Below, one piece after another: positions 14,711 to 22,961 of a stretch of DNA of 35,313 nt (positions within the stretch are counted from its first letter, which is position 1; the number at the start of each line of letters is the position of its first letter). The stretch comes from Chloroflexota bacterium (GTDB taxonomy: Bacteria; Chloroflexota; Dehalococcoidia; JACPQD01), in the NCBI GenBank assembly GCA_016190665.1, contig JACPQD010000102.1, positions 1-35,313 of the forward strand. Direction: 5' to 3'. The notes under the pieces are model-generated. The model was not told the origin of the DNA, searched no databases, and was given only the letters and a program-made list of their open reading frames with translations. The position numbers and the translations under genes were made by a program.

Positions 14711-17391
14711 TTTTCTCCCCCCTCTGCTTTCGGCTTGTCTTCAGCTTCTTGAAGGCCCATGTCCTTGCCGTATTCGAAAGCGATCGGTTTCCATTCCTCC
14801 TTGGCACCGTCCTTCACCAGGCGCCGCTCGCCACTCCACATCCACCCTTCATGAGCGAGGTTGACTGGGAGGAGCCAAACCCCACGCAGCTTGCACTTGC
14901 CAAGCCTAGGCTCGCGGTTCTTGCGCTCTGCTTCGGGAAGTTTTGCATCAGCTCGGAGGGGCCAAAGCCAGGCTGGGAATTTCACACTCTGCCGGTACAG
15001 ATCCCTGACTTGGTCCCCACCCAGCTCACCTTTGGCGAGTTCTTCGGCGCTCCCATCTCTGATAGGGATCGCCAGCACATCTTCCATGCCCAAGCGCGTC
15101 CGTGCCCGCCAACTATTGCCATCATCGCTGTCGTCGCCAACTTCATCCGCCCCGACGGGGTCAAACTCGTCGGCCATCGGCTCGCAGAGCAGAAACTCGC
15201 CAGCCTGCGCACCCAAATCTTCCTGCAGATCGTCCCAGGCCGCTTTCGCTTCCTTCAAATCGTCAGAAGCATCTGCATAAGTGGCCTCGATCAGGGGCCG
15301 GAACTGCAAGGGCAACTGAACGTCAATCTCGTGCTTGCCCGTCTCGGGTTTCAGCAGCCGAAGTGTAGTCAGCAGCGGGTAGGCCTGGTAGATTTTCTGC
15401 GAGGCACCGAACTCCGGCTTCTCGACGGTTTTCGTCGTCCCATCCTTCTGTTTCTTCTCCGTCGCAGGCAATAGCACGTGCAGCGCTGGCTGTCCTCGCT
15501 CGTCGTCTCCGGCGTCCTTCAGTCTGCCCTTCTTCGTCCGTGTATGCCTCTTGATACGGCCGCTGCGCTGGAGAAGCAGGTCCATCGGGGCGATCTCGCT
15601 GATCATGTGGTCGAAGTCCACATCCAGGCTTTGCTCGACGACCTGCGTTGCCACCAGGACGAACTTGTCGGGGGGGCGCTCTGCAGGCTTGAACTTGCGG
15701 TTCTGGCCTTCCCCATCCCAGCGGCCCTTTCCGAACATGTCGAGCACGTTCTCAGTGATCCGCTGGCGGTCAGAAGCCGTGAATCGGGAGTGGAACAGGA
15801 GCTTAGGCATGTCTTGTGGCAGGTTGCTATAGACGGCTTGCGCCTGTTTGACAGTGTTCAGGATGACGCAGCAGCATCCTCCATCCTTCACCAATTCGGC
15901 AGCCTTGGCCGCTGTCTTCTCGGCATCTCCCAGCAGCGCTGGGTGAGTCTGGATCTTCAGCATTCTGCTTGACGAGGCATTTGCCTTGATCGTCCATGCT
16001 TCCTTCCCCGCTTGAGCCACAGTGATGAGCGGATAGGGCGCATCTGGGCCGGGATCGCCTCCCGTTCCTCCGTATGCCTCGGTCATCGCGGACCGCTGCC
16101 TGGCGGAGAGAGTCGCGGAAAGGAGAATAACCGGAATCTTCAGGCAAGCGCACCACTGGAGCAGCCGGGCGATGATGGCGCTCATGTACGCGTCATAGGC
16201 ATGCACCTCGTCAATGACCAATACCCGATCAGCCAGCCCGTAGAGCCGCAGGAAGCCGAACTTGACGTTCATCCCCGCAAGCATCGCCTGGTCCACCGTT
16301 CCCACGCCGTGGGACGCAAGAATCGCGAGCCGTGTTGGCCGGAACCACGCGGCGGCAAGAGAATTGTCGTCCCCCCGCTCGCCAACTTCCAGCTTGTCTG
16401 GTTCCTTCTTCTCGTCCCGAAGCCATGCCATGCCGTGGACGAGTTTGGCAGCCTCTCCGCGGCCGAGCTTGTCCAGGTAGTCATCGCGGTAGCGCTTATA
16501 CAAAGAATCGCTGGTCGCCATGGTGGGCAGGGCCATGTACATGCCGTGATAGCCGCTATCTCGCCACTTCTCGGCGAGAATCCAGGCGGCCTCCGTCTTG
16601 CCTTCGCCCATCGGGGCCTCGATGATGACCAGCCCCGGTGGTATGTCCCTGTCCAGAAGCGTTTGTTGAATGGGCCGCGCCGCCTCCACAACGCGCGCGG
16701 CTTCGCCCGCCTGCTGGTTTCGCTTGAGCCCAAGTTGGTCTATCCATGCGCGCGCCATCTCACGCGCCGCCGCAAGGTAGGCTTCTGGATCATCGACATC
16801 TTTGAGCCGCGCGTCACCGAAGAACTTCTCATTGCTCGCAATCCAGTCCGCGAGCACGACATGCCCGGTGAGGCGCATTCCGAAGGCGCTATGATCGCCG
16901 GCAGCGAGAATGGGGACGCGACTGATTCCGAGAGATGATTCCAACGATTCGAGGATTTCTTCCTGGGCCTCCTTGTAGGGGCTTGGCACCCGGCGCGGTG
17001 ATTCATTCCAGTAACCATGGTGGGCAAGCACAGCGCGGCCAACTGTGTCAGCGTCACGGTCTGACATTCCGGCTTTGCGCAGGGTTTCTCGGATAAAGCA
17101 AGCGGAGATTCGCTCGTGACGGCAGGGAGCATCACCCGTTACCGGAAATCCTGCGGCTACGAGTTCATCTGAAAAGTTCTGATGTTGAAAACGGGAATCC
17201 GCCTTGCCTATGTCGTGAAGCCCTACAAGAAGGGCTGTCTCTTCCGCTTTCCAGCCAAAGTTGACGAGTGGGGAAGGCAATGCCAGGGAAACGGCCGCTG
17301 CATCGAGAAGGTGCTTCCACAGGGGATGGCGTGGGGCGCTCTTCGCCCACAGGACATTGTAGTTGGCCGTCGGCAGGCTCGGCGTAGTCAT
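14707..17391 (-). CDS. cas3: CRISPR-associated helicase-nuclease Cas3 (type I-E)
   Basis: The 894-residue protein has an N-terminal HD nuclease domain (HLLDA near 27-31, LHDIGKADSRF with His59-Asp60, RHERIS near 91, AHHG near 123). A superfamily 2 helicase follows: Walker A PMGEGKTE near 260-267, DEVH at 394-397, LLSATLS, and motif VI QRSGRIKRH. All catalytic motifs appear intact. In type I-E systems it is recruited by Cascade to unwind and degrade target DNA. I chose ATG 17391, with GGGAGGTGG upstream. The GTG at 17400 lies inside that ribosome site. It is followed by the overlapping truncated cas8e. Without Cascade partners or an array in the window its function is doubtful unless these are elsewhere. 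Confidence 0.92.
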   Translation of the reverse strand: MTTPSLPTANYNVLWAKSAPRHPLWKHLLDAAAVSLALPSPLVNFGWKAEETALLVGLHDIGKADSRFQHQNFSDELVAAGFPVTGDAPCRHERISACFIRETLRKAGMSDRDADTVGRAVLAHHGYWNESPRRVPSPYKEAQEEILESLESSLGISRVPILAAGDHSAFGMRLTGHVVLADWIASNEKFFGDARLKDVDDPEAYLAAAREMARAWIDQLGLKRNQQAGEAARVVEAARPIQQTLLDRDIPPGLVIIEAPMGEGKTEAAWILAEKWRDSGYHGMYMALPTMATSDSLYKRYRDDYLDKLGRGEAAKLVHGMAWLRDEKKEPDKLEVGERGDDNSLAAAWFRPTRLAILASHGVGTVDQAMLAGMNVKFGFLRLYGLADRVLVIDEVHAYDAYMSAIIARLLQWCACLKIPVILLSATLSARQRSAMTEAYGGTGGDPGPDAPYPLITVAQAGKEAWTIKANASSSRMLKIQTHPALLGDAEKTAAKAAELVKDGGCCCVILNTVKQAQAVYSNLPQDMPKLLFHSRFTASDRQRITENVLDMFGKGRWDGEGQNRKFKPAERPPDKFVLVATQVVEQSLDVDFDHMISEIAPMDLLLQRSGRIKRHTRTKKGRLKDAGDDERGQPALHVLLPATEKKQKDGTTKTVEKPEFGASQKIYQAYPLLTTLRLLKPETGKHEIDVQLPLQFRPLIEATYADASDDLKEAKAAWDDLQEDLGAQAGEFLLCEPMADEFDPVGADEVGDDSDDGNSWRARTRLGMEDVLAIPIRDGSAEELAKGELGGDQVRDLYRQSVKFPAWLWPLRADAKLPEAERKNREPRLGKCKLRGVWLLPVNLAHEGWMWSGERRLVKDGAKEEWKPIAFEYGKDMGLQEAEDKPKAEGGEK

Positions 17392-17433
17392 GATTACCAC
17401 CTCCCAAATCCAGCGCTACTGAGGGATGGCTTA

Positions 17434-17462
17434 ATTCTAGAACGCATGTATACGGTTGTCAA
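17434..17462 (-). promoter_or_regulatory. Promoter of cas3-cas8e
   Basis: On the minus strand there is a perfect -35 TTGACA (17457-17462), a 17-bp spacer and -10 TAGAAT (17434-17439). Transcription would start near 17427, about 36 bp upstream of the cas3 ATG. This is a strong sigma-70-type match, suggesting the remnant operon may still be transcribed. Confidence 0.7.
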
Positions 17463-17495
17463 GGGGGGTATTTAATCGCCGTTGAGTTCTTTTCC

Positions 17496-17523
17496 TTGAC
17501 AACCCGTCCCCTCGTTTGTTAAT
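17496..17523 (+). promoter_or_regulatory. Candidate promoter for recN
   Basis: TTGACA (17496-17501) is followed after 16 bp by GTTAAT (17518-17523). The -35 is perfect and the -10 weak. It diverges from the cas3 promoter and would give a 5' leader of about 120 bases containing the hairpin at 17561-17580. Confidence 0.35.
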
Positions 17524-17560
17524 GTTGGCCCTACAGAGCTATCAGCTCCGACTTTCTCGG

Positions 17561-17580
17561 AGTCCCGATGGGTCGGGACT
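17561..17580. repeat. Hairpin in the recN leader and adjacent repeats
   Basis: AGTCCCGA (17561-17568) pairs perfectly with TCGGGACT (17573-17580) around TGGG and is followed by TTC. Flanking sequence (17538-17548 and 17611-17648) carries AGCTATCAGCT / GCTGAACGCTGACCGCT-type units of the dispersed repeat also seen at 13505 and 34335. It could be an attenuator or simply a repeat. Confidence 0.5.
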
Positions 17581-17651
17581 TTCAGCGATCAGCCGCCAGC
17601 TCGGGAGGAAGGGCCGCTGAAAGCTGAACGCTGACCGCTAAGGGCTAACTC

Positions 17652-19454
17652 ATGCTTGTGGAGCTCTACGTCAGGAATCTGGCCGTCATCGAGGACCTGA
17701 GACTGCAATTCAGGCCGGGTCTGACGGTGTTGAGCGGCGATGAGGGGGCGGGGAAGTCGCTGGTGGTGGACGCGCTGTCTCTTCTGCTGGGAGGGAGGGC
17801 GTCCACCGGGTTGATCCGCACCGGCGCGGCGACCGCCATTGTCGAGGGGATCTTCTGCCTTCCTGACGGTGACGTTGCCTCGGCGTTACGCGAGGCCGGG
17901 ATCGAGCCGGAGAGCGATGGCAGCCTGATCGTGGCGCGGGAGGTGTCCCGACGCATCGGGATCCCGAGGGAATCGGGACAGGAACAGGGTAGGAGCATCG
18001 CCCGGGTGAACGGGCGAGCCGTGCCGGCCTCTCTGCTTCGTGATCTCGGCCGGCGACTCATGGACATCCACGGCCAGATGGAACACCTCTCGTTGCTCGA
18101 CGCGTCGCACCAGCTCGATTTGCTGGACGATTATGCCGGTCTCATGGAGGCGCGCGGCGCGCTGGCGGCGAAGCTTTCCGAGATGAAGTCAAGAGCGGAA
18201 GAGCTGCGCGAGGCGTCGCGGGAGGTCGCTCCAGGCCGAGTCGACCTCCTGGAGTACCAGGTTGCGGAGGTCGGCCAGGCCGATATCCAGGCGGGCGAGG
18301 ACGATCGCTTGCGGCAGGAATGCCAGATCCTGGCGCGGGCGCAGTCCCTTAAGGAGGCCGCCTACCGGGCATATCAACTGCTTTACGGCGATGAACGGTG
18401 CGCCGTTGGCCTGGCCCAGGAGGCAGCGAAGGACCTGCGGGGCATGGCGTCTATCGATCCGGCCTTGCGGCAGCACCTCGAGGCCCTGGAATCGGCCGCC
18501 GCTGAGCTGGAGGAAGCGGCTCGCGCGGTACGCGCCTATGGGGACGCTGTGGAATCCAGCGCCGACCGTCTCCAGCAGGCGGAGGAGAGGCTCGAGATGC
18601 TGCGCCGCCTGAAGAGCAAGTACGGTCCGACCCTGGAGGACGTGGCGGCCTTCGCGGAGAAGGCGCAGCGGGAGTTGGAGTCCGTCCAGTCCCGGGAGGA
18701 GCGGCGGCGGCAGCTTGCGGAGCAAACGGAGCAACTGGAACGGCAAGCCGGAGAGCTGGCGGGCCGGCTATCGGAAGCAAGGGATGAGGCGGCGCAGCGA
18801 CTGGCGGCGCTGGTGAACCGGGAGCTTGGCGACCTCGGCATGCCGTCGGCGAGGTTCGACATCCTTCTAACGAAGCGGGAAGCGCGAAGCGCGGAGCAAG
18901 AAGCGGGGGTCAGGGGACAGGGGTCGGGGGTCAGAGAAACGGGAAGCGAGGCGCGGGAGGCGGCCCTCCCCACTCCGGGGGGGCGGTTTGTCTATACGCA
19001 GAGCGGGATAGATTACGTGGAGTTTCTGGGCGCGACGAATCCGGGCGAGCCGCTGAAGCCGCTGGCCCAGATCGCCTCCGGGGGAGAGACCTGCCGCTTC
19101 ATGCTGGCCGTCAAGAGCGCCCTGCGGCAGGCGGACTCGATTCCGACCCTGGTGTTCGACGAGATCGACGCCGGGATTGGCGGTCGAGGCGCGCCGACGG
19201 TGGGCCGGAAGCTGGCGGCGCTGGCCGAGGACCGGCAAGTCATCTGTATAACGCATCTGCCTCAGATAGCCTGCTTCGGCCGCAATCACTTCCGGATTAT
19301 TAAGGAGATATGCGGAGGACGAGCCGTCGCGCGGGCTGAGGACCTGGACAGCGAGGCGCGAGTATGGGAGCTGGCGGCCATGCTGGGCGGCGCCCAGGAG
19401 GCTATGGTCGGGAGCGCTCTGGAGCTTCTGAGGCAGGCGGGGAAGAGGGAGTAG
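17652..19454 (+). CDS. recN: DNA repair protein RecN
   Basis: The 600-residue SMC-like ATPase is involved in double-strand break repair. It has Walker A GDEGAGKS (29-36; the common form is GETGAGKS), DIHGQMEHLSLL near 138-149, a long alpha-helical coiled-coil middle, the signature IASGGETCRFMLAVK near 476-490 and Walker B LVFDEIDAGIGGRG with ITHLPQIA. About residues 412-440 are a low-complexity insert (EAGVRGQGSGVRETGSEARE) encoded by a GGGGTCAGGGG-type repeat like the intergenic ones. This lies just before the conserved FVYTQSGIDYVEFL strand and is probably tolerated. The start ATG 17652 gives the standard RecN N-terminus. Confidence 0.95.
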   Translation: MLVELYVRNLAVIEDLRLQFRPGLTVLSGDEGAGKSLVVDALSLLLGGRASTGLIRTGAATAIVEGIFCLPDGDVASALREAGIEPESDGSLIVAREVSRRIGIPRESGQEQGRSIARVNGRAVPASLLRDLGRRLMDIHGQMEHLSLLDASHQLDLLDDYAGLMEARGALAAKLSEMKSRAEELREASREVAPGRVDLLEYQVAEVGQADIQAGEDDRLRQECQILARAQSLKEAAYRAYQLLYGDERCAVGLAQEAAKDLRGMASIDPALRQHLEALESAAAELEEAARAVRAYGDAVESSADRLQQAEERLEMLRRLKSKYGPTLEDVAAFAEKAQRELESVQSREERRRQLAEQTEQLERQAGELAGRLSEARDEAAQRLAALVNRELGDLGMPSARFDILLTKREARSAEQEAGVRGQGSGVRETGSEAREAALPTPGGRFVYTQSGIDYVEFLGATNPGEPLKPLAQIASGGETCRFMLAVKSALRQADSIPTLVFDEIDAGIGGRGAPTVGRKLAALAEDRQVICITHLPQIACFGRNHFRIIKEICGGRAVARAEDLDSEARVWELAAMLGGAQEAMVGSALELLRQAGKRE

Positions 19455-19729
19455 GTTGTAGGTTGTAGGTTGTAGGTTATAGGGAATAGGGAATAGGTTC
19501 AAACATGGATAGACAGGATATTCAGGATTGAAATCGTACAAATATTATCTTGTCCATCCTGTATGTCGATGTTAAGAAAGGACTTGCATTCCGTCTCCTA
19601 TCCTGTGAATCCTGTTCATCCATGTGAATACCGGAAATGTTTTCGTGTATTTCGTGGTTAGAACCATCCGTGTCTATTCATCATTCATCACTCATCACTC
19701 ATCATTTCATCTAGACGGAGGTGCAAGCT
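19455..19729. repeat. Composite intergenic repeat cluster
   Basis: The gap holds four tandem GTAGGTT heptamers just after the recN stop, then GGGAATA repeats. An ATGGAT-ACAGGAT family copy follows (19502-19629, related to 98-165 and 351-381). Next come a TTTCGTGTATTTCGTGGTTA unit (its reverse complement recurs near 34380-34399) and tandem TCATCACT-like octamers (19679-19708). No gene or clear promoter is visible. The GGAGG of the nitroreductase ribosome site lies at its right end. Confidence 0.75.
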
Positions 19730-20308
19730 ATGGATGTCATGGAAGCCATCAGGAACCGGCGAGCTATCAGAAGGTATCGTCCCGATCCCGTGCCCGAGGA
19801 GGCGATAAAGACCCTGGCGGAGGCGGCTCAGTGGGCGCCCTCGTGGTCGAATACCCAGACCTGGCGCCTGGTCTTCGTCCGCGACCCGGAGGTCAAGGCG
19901 AAGGTGGCGGCGGCCATCATGACCACGAATCCCACCGGGATAAACCGCGCGGCGAGGGGCGTCGGTGAAGCTCCGATACTTATCGCCGTGTGCGCCCAGA
20001 ACGACTTGGCCGGCTTCTATCGCGATGGCCCCCGCCAGGGTATGCCCTCGACGGACAAGAGCGAGTACTGGTATATGTTCGATGCGGGGCTGGCCATGCA
20101 AAACCTGACACTGGCGGCGCACGCGTTAGGCCTGGGCACGGTGCACATCGGCATGTTCAATCCGGCGGAAGTGGCGAAGGTCATCGGCCTGCCGTCCAAC
20201 TTCGTCGTGGTGGAACTGATGCCTTTGGGCTACCCGGACCACAACCCACCGGCGCCCAAGCGGAAAGACCTCAGCGAGCTGATGTTCTTCGATAAGTACG
20301 GCGGGTAA
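19730..20308 (+). CDS. Nitroreductase-family FMN oxidoreductase
   Basis: The 192-residue protein of the nitroreductase superfamily is a usually dimeric FMN enzyme reducing nitro groups, quinones or related acceptors with NAD(P)H. RNRRAIRRYRPDPVP near residues 7-21 and APSWSNTQTWRLVFV near 36-50 are the conserved FMN-binding start. GLGTVHIGMFNP and ELMPLGYPD are the typical C-terminal blocks. I chose ATG 19730, 8 bp after GGAGG. A GTG at 19721 overlaps the ribosome site. The substrate cannot be predicted. It lies ahead of the CoA-transferase and MaoC genes and may share their pathway. Confidence 0.88.
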   Translation: MDVMEAIRNRRAIRRYRPDPVPEEAIKTLAEAAQWAPSWSNTQTWRLVFVRDPEVKAKVAAAIMTTNPTGINRAARGVGEAPILIAVCAQNDLAGFYRDGPRQGMPSTDKSEYWYMFDAGLAMQNLTLAAHALGLGTVHIGMFNPAEVAKVIGLPSNFVVVELMPLGYPDHNPPAPKRKDLSELMFFDKYGG

Positions 20309-20453
20309 ATCGCTTTGGGCTGCAGTGGCGAAGAGACACTCTTACCCTTGCCTCCACGTAGAGCGGGGGCTTGTCCCCCGCCACCCCCCCCGCTGCAGGG
20401 GACAAGCTGGGATTCCATCTGCGCGCTGCCTGAGGAGGTTTTCCAAACCAAAC

Positions 20454-21626
20454 ATGGTTCAAGCGCTTGAGGGCTTAGAGGTCCTGGACCTATCGCGGAT
20501 GATAGGCCCCTTTTGCACGCAACTCCTGGCGGACATGGGCGCTGACGTGCTGAAAGTCGAGGAGCCGACGGCTCGCTGGAAGGCCCTGGAGCCGGGACGG
20601 GAGGATGAGAGTCGAGCTTTCCGTTCCGTCGATCGCAACAAGAGGAGCATCTCCCTCAACCTTAAGAATCCGGAGGCGCAGAAGATATTCCTGAAGCTGG
20701 CGGAGAAGGCGGACGTGGTTGTGGAGGACTACCGGCCGGGCGTGGCCGACCGCCTTGGCATCGGGTATGACACGCTGAAGAAGATCAATCCGCGCCTGAT
20801 CTACTGCGCTATCACCGGTTACGGACAGGACGGCCCCTACCGCCTCCTGGCGGGGCACAACACAAACTACATCGCCATGGCTGGCGTGCTGGGCATCAGT
20901 TGCTGCCCGGATGGCCACCCCACGCCGCCGGGCGTCCCCATCGGCGACTACGGCGGCGGCAGCATGCAGGGCGCCATGGGCATCCTCATGGCGATCATCG
21001 CCCGGGAAAAGACGGGCCGGGGGCAGTTTGTCGACGTCAGCATGCTGGATGGCGTCCTCTCCTGGGTGGGGGCGCGCCACGCCGCGCAGTACTTCGCCAC
21101 CGGTCAACAGCCGCCGCCGGGCCGGCTGGCCCTCATCTTCGAGACCAGGGACGGGAAGCTCCTCTGTCTGTCCAATTCCGAGCCCTGGTTCTGGGAGCGG
21201 CTCTGCCGTCTGCTGGGCCGCGAGGATATCATTCCCTACTACGAGTATGTTCGACCCTATCCGGAGAAGACCGGGCCCGAGCAGAAGATCGTTCTCGCCG
21301 CACTGAAAGAGGCGGTTGCTGCAAAAACCCGGGAGGAGTGGTTCAAGATACTTTCGGAGGCCGATGCCCTGGTCAGCCCCGTGTACACCTTTGATGAGGT
21401 GTTCTCTGATCCCCACGTCCTGCATCGGAAGATGGTGCTGGAGTTCGATCATCCAGCTTTCGGCAAGGTGAAACAGGTCGGCATCTCTCTCAAGCTATCG
21501 GACACGCCGGGAAAGGTGAGGACGCTCGCTCCACAGCGCGGTCAGCACACCCAGGAAGTCCTGACATCGCTCGGCTACAGCGACGATCAAATCTCGGAAC
21601 TCCGTGAAGCCGGAGCAATCAATTAG
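20454..21626 (+). CDS. CaiB/BaiF-type (class III) CoA-transferase
   Basis: The 390-residue protein moves CoA between carboxylic acids, or acts as an acyl-CoA racemase. It has the family start LEGLEVLDLSRMIGPFCTQLL, NKRSISLNLKNPEAQ near 62-76 and PIGDYGGGSMQG near 162-173, where Asp165 is the likely catalytic aspartate, followed by GRGQFVDVSMLDG. I chose ATG 20454 because homology begins there. Its best ribosome site, GAGGAGG at 20432-20438, is rather far upstream. It is followed after 32 bp by the MaoC-type gene, so the pair probably activates and hydrates an acyl-CoA. Confidence 0.88.
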   Translation: MVQALEGLEVLDLSRMIGPFCTQLLADMGADVLKVEEPTARWKALEPGREDESRAFRSVDRNKRSISLNLKNPEAQKIFLKLAEKADVVVEDYRPGVADRLGIGYDTLKKINPRLIYCAITGYGQDGPYRLLAGHNTNYIAMAGVLGISCCPDGHPTPPGVPIGDYGGGSMQGAMGILMAIIAREKTGRGQFVDVSMLDGVLSWVGARHAAQYFATGQQPPPGRLALIFETRDGKLLCLSNSEPWFWERLCRLLGREDIIPYYEYVRPYPEKTGPEQKIVLAALKEAVAAKTREEWFKILSEADALVSPVYTFDEVFSDPHVLHRKMVLEFDHPAFGKVKQVGISLKLSDTPGKVRTLAPQRGQHTQEVLTSLGYSDDQISELREAGAIN

Positions 21627-21658
21627 TTCGGTATTTCAGGAATTCGAAAGGAGCATTC

Positions 21659-22873
21659 ATGACAACTGACGAGAAGTGGGAAGAAGCGAAGGTGACTGAG
21701 GAGGACCTCTCAGCGGCGCGACGCAGGATCGGCATCGAGATGCCGCATCCGCGTCCGGGCCAGGAATACGCTACGATTGATTCTATCAAGCACTATGCCG
21801 AGGGCCTCGGCGATATTAACCCTCTCTATCAGAAGCCTGAGTACGCCGGGAGGACGCGCTGGGGCAAGATGATAGCCCATCCCACCATGATGCTGATCAT
21901 GGGCGTTTCCGAGAAGAAGGAACTCACTCCCGAGGAACGTGAGAGGGGCAAGGGAGGTGGGCTGGCCGGCGTCCACGGCTTCTACAGCGGGGACGACATA
22001 GAATGGTTCCGGCCCATCTGCGAAGGCGACCGGCTCACGGTCAAGGGCGGCTTGGCCAGAATCGATGAACACAAGAGCGCCTTCTCCGGCACGACCTGGC
22101 ACTTCACCAGCGACGAGGTCTATCACAACCAGAATGGCGAGCTGGTCGGCATAGCCAGGCACATGAGCATTCGCGCCGAGCGCTCCCAGATCAGGGGTAA
22201 AGGCAAGTATGGCGGTCTCAAGATCCAGACCTACACGCCCGAGGACATGGCGAAGATAGATGCTGACTACGAGCGAGAATATATCCGCGGGGACGAGCCC
22301 AGGTACTGGGAAGATGTTCAGGTTGGTGAAGAGATAGTGCCGGTGGTCAAGGGGCCTTATACCGCGACGTCCTACATCTGCTTCGCTGAGGGCACCGGTC
22401 CCAGGAACCAGTTCCACCGCTGCCACTCGGTGGCCTACCAGTACCGCAAGAGGCATCCTCGCGCCTTCCCCTTCAGCGATTATGGCTTCCCGGATTCGGT
22501 GGCGAGAGTGCACTGGGAACACGACATGGCGCGCAGAACGGGGCTCCCTGCCTACTATGACTACGGGGGCGAGCGCATAGCCTGGCTCTCCCACGGAGTG
22601 ACCAACTGGATGGGCAACGATGGCTTCCTGAGAAAGCTGAAAGTGTCGATGCGCCGCTTTAATTTCTATGGGGACACCATCTGGATCAGGGGCAGCGTCA
22701 CCAGGAAGGAAGTCAAAGACGGGGAGTACTGGGCATGGCTCGATCTGAAGGCCGTCAACCAGTTGGGCGACAATACGGCCTTCGCTGAAGCCGCCGTCGT
22801 CCTGCCCTCGCGCGCGGTCGGACCGGTGAAGATCCCGGCCTTCGCCCCGGAAGGCCTGTCCATTTACATGTAG
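21659..22873 (+). CDS. Two-domain MaoC-like / FAS1-like dehydratase
   Basis: The 404-residue protein has two hotdog domains. The N-terminal half carries an FAS1-type dehydratase region (DSIKHYAEGLGDINPLY near residues 40-57, IAHPTMMLIMG). The C-terminal half resembles MaoC but ends with a WLSHGVTNWMGNDG region. Family members hydrate enoyl-CoA or dehydrate hydroxyacyl-CoA. The start ATG 21659 has an excellent AAAGGAG site. It lies directly downstream of the CoA-transferase and is probably co-transcribed. The specific acyl substrate is unknown. Confidence 0.85.
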   Translation: MTTDEKWEEAKVTEEDLSAARRRIGIEMPHPRPGQEYATIDSIKHYAEGLGDINPLYQKPEYAGRTRWGKMIAHPTMMLIMGVSEKKELTPEERERGKGGGLAGVHGFYSGDDIEWFRPICEGDRLTVKGGLARIDEHKSAFSGTTWHFTSDEVYHNQNGELVGIARHMSIRAERSQIRGKGKYGGLKIQTYTPEDMAKIDADYEREYIRGDEPRYWEDVQVGEEIVPVVKGPYTATSYICFAEGTGPRNQFHRCHSVAYQYRKRHPRAFPFSDYGFPDSVARVHWEHDMARRTGLPAYYDYGGERIAWLSHGVTNWMGNDGFLRKLKVSMRRFNFYGDTIWIRGSVTRKEVKDGEYWAWLDLKAVNQLGDNTAFAEAAVVLPSRAVGPVKIPAFAPEGLSIYM

Positions 22874-22887
22874 GCATCTTGGGGGTT

Positions 22888-22928
22888 GGGGGATAGGGGT
22901 TGAGGGTTGGCCCCTTCCCCTATCCCCC
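22888..22928. terminator. Strong convergent-gene hairpin (12-bp perfect stem)
   Basis: GGGGGATAGGGG (22888-22899) and CCCCTATCCCCC (22917-22928) form a perfect 12-bp stem between the convergent MaoC-type and solute-binding-protein genes. There is no T-tract, and further CCTATCCC units follow. It can act as a bidirectional transcription barrier, or it may be a G-rich repeat of the kind seen inside recN. Confidence 0.55.
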
Positions 22929-22961
22929 GTCGCCTATCCCCTATCCCCCACAAGCTACAAC

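Noticed and set aside
19455..19490. CRISPR array in the GTAGGTT tandem repeat or near cas3
   Set aside because: Units are 7 bp with no spacers. No 28-29 bp type I-E repeats with unique spacers occur anywhere in the window.
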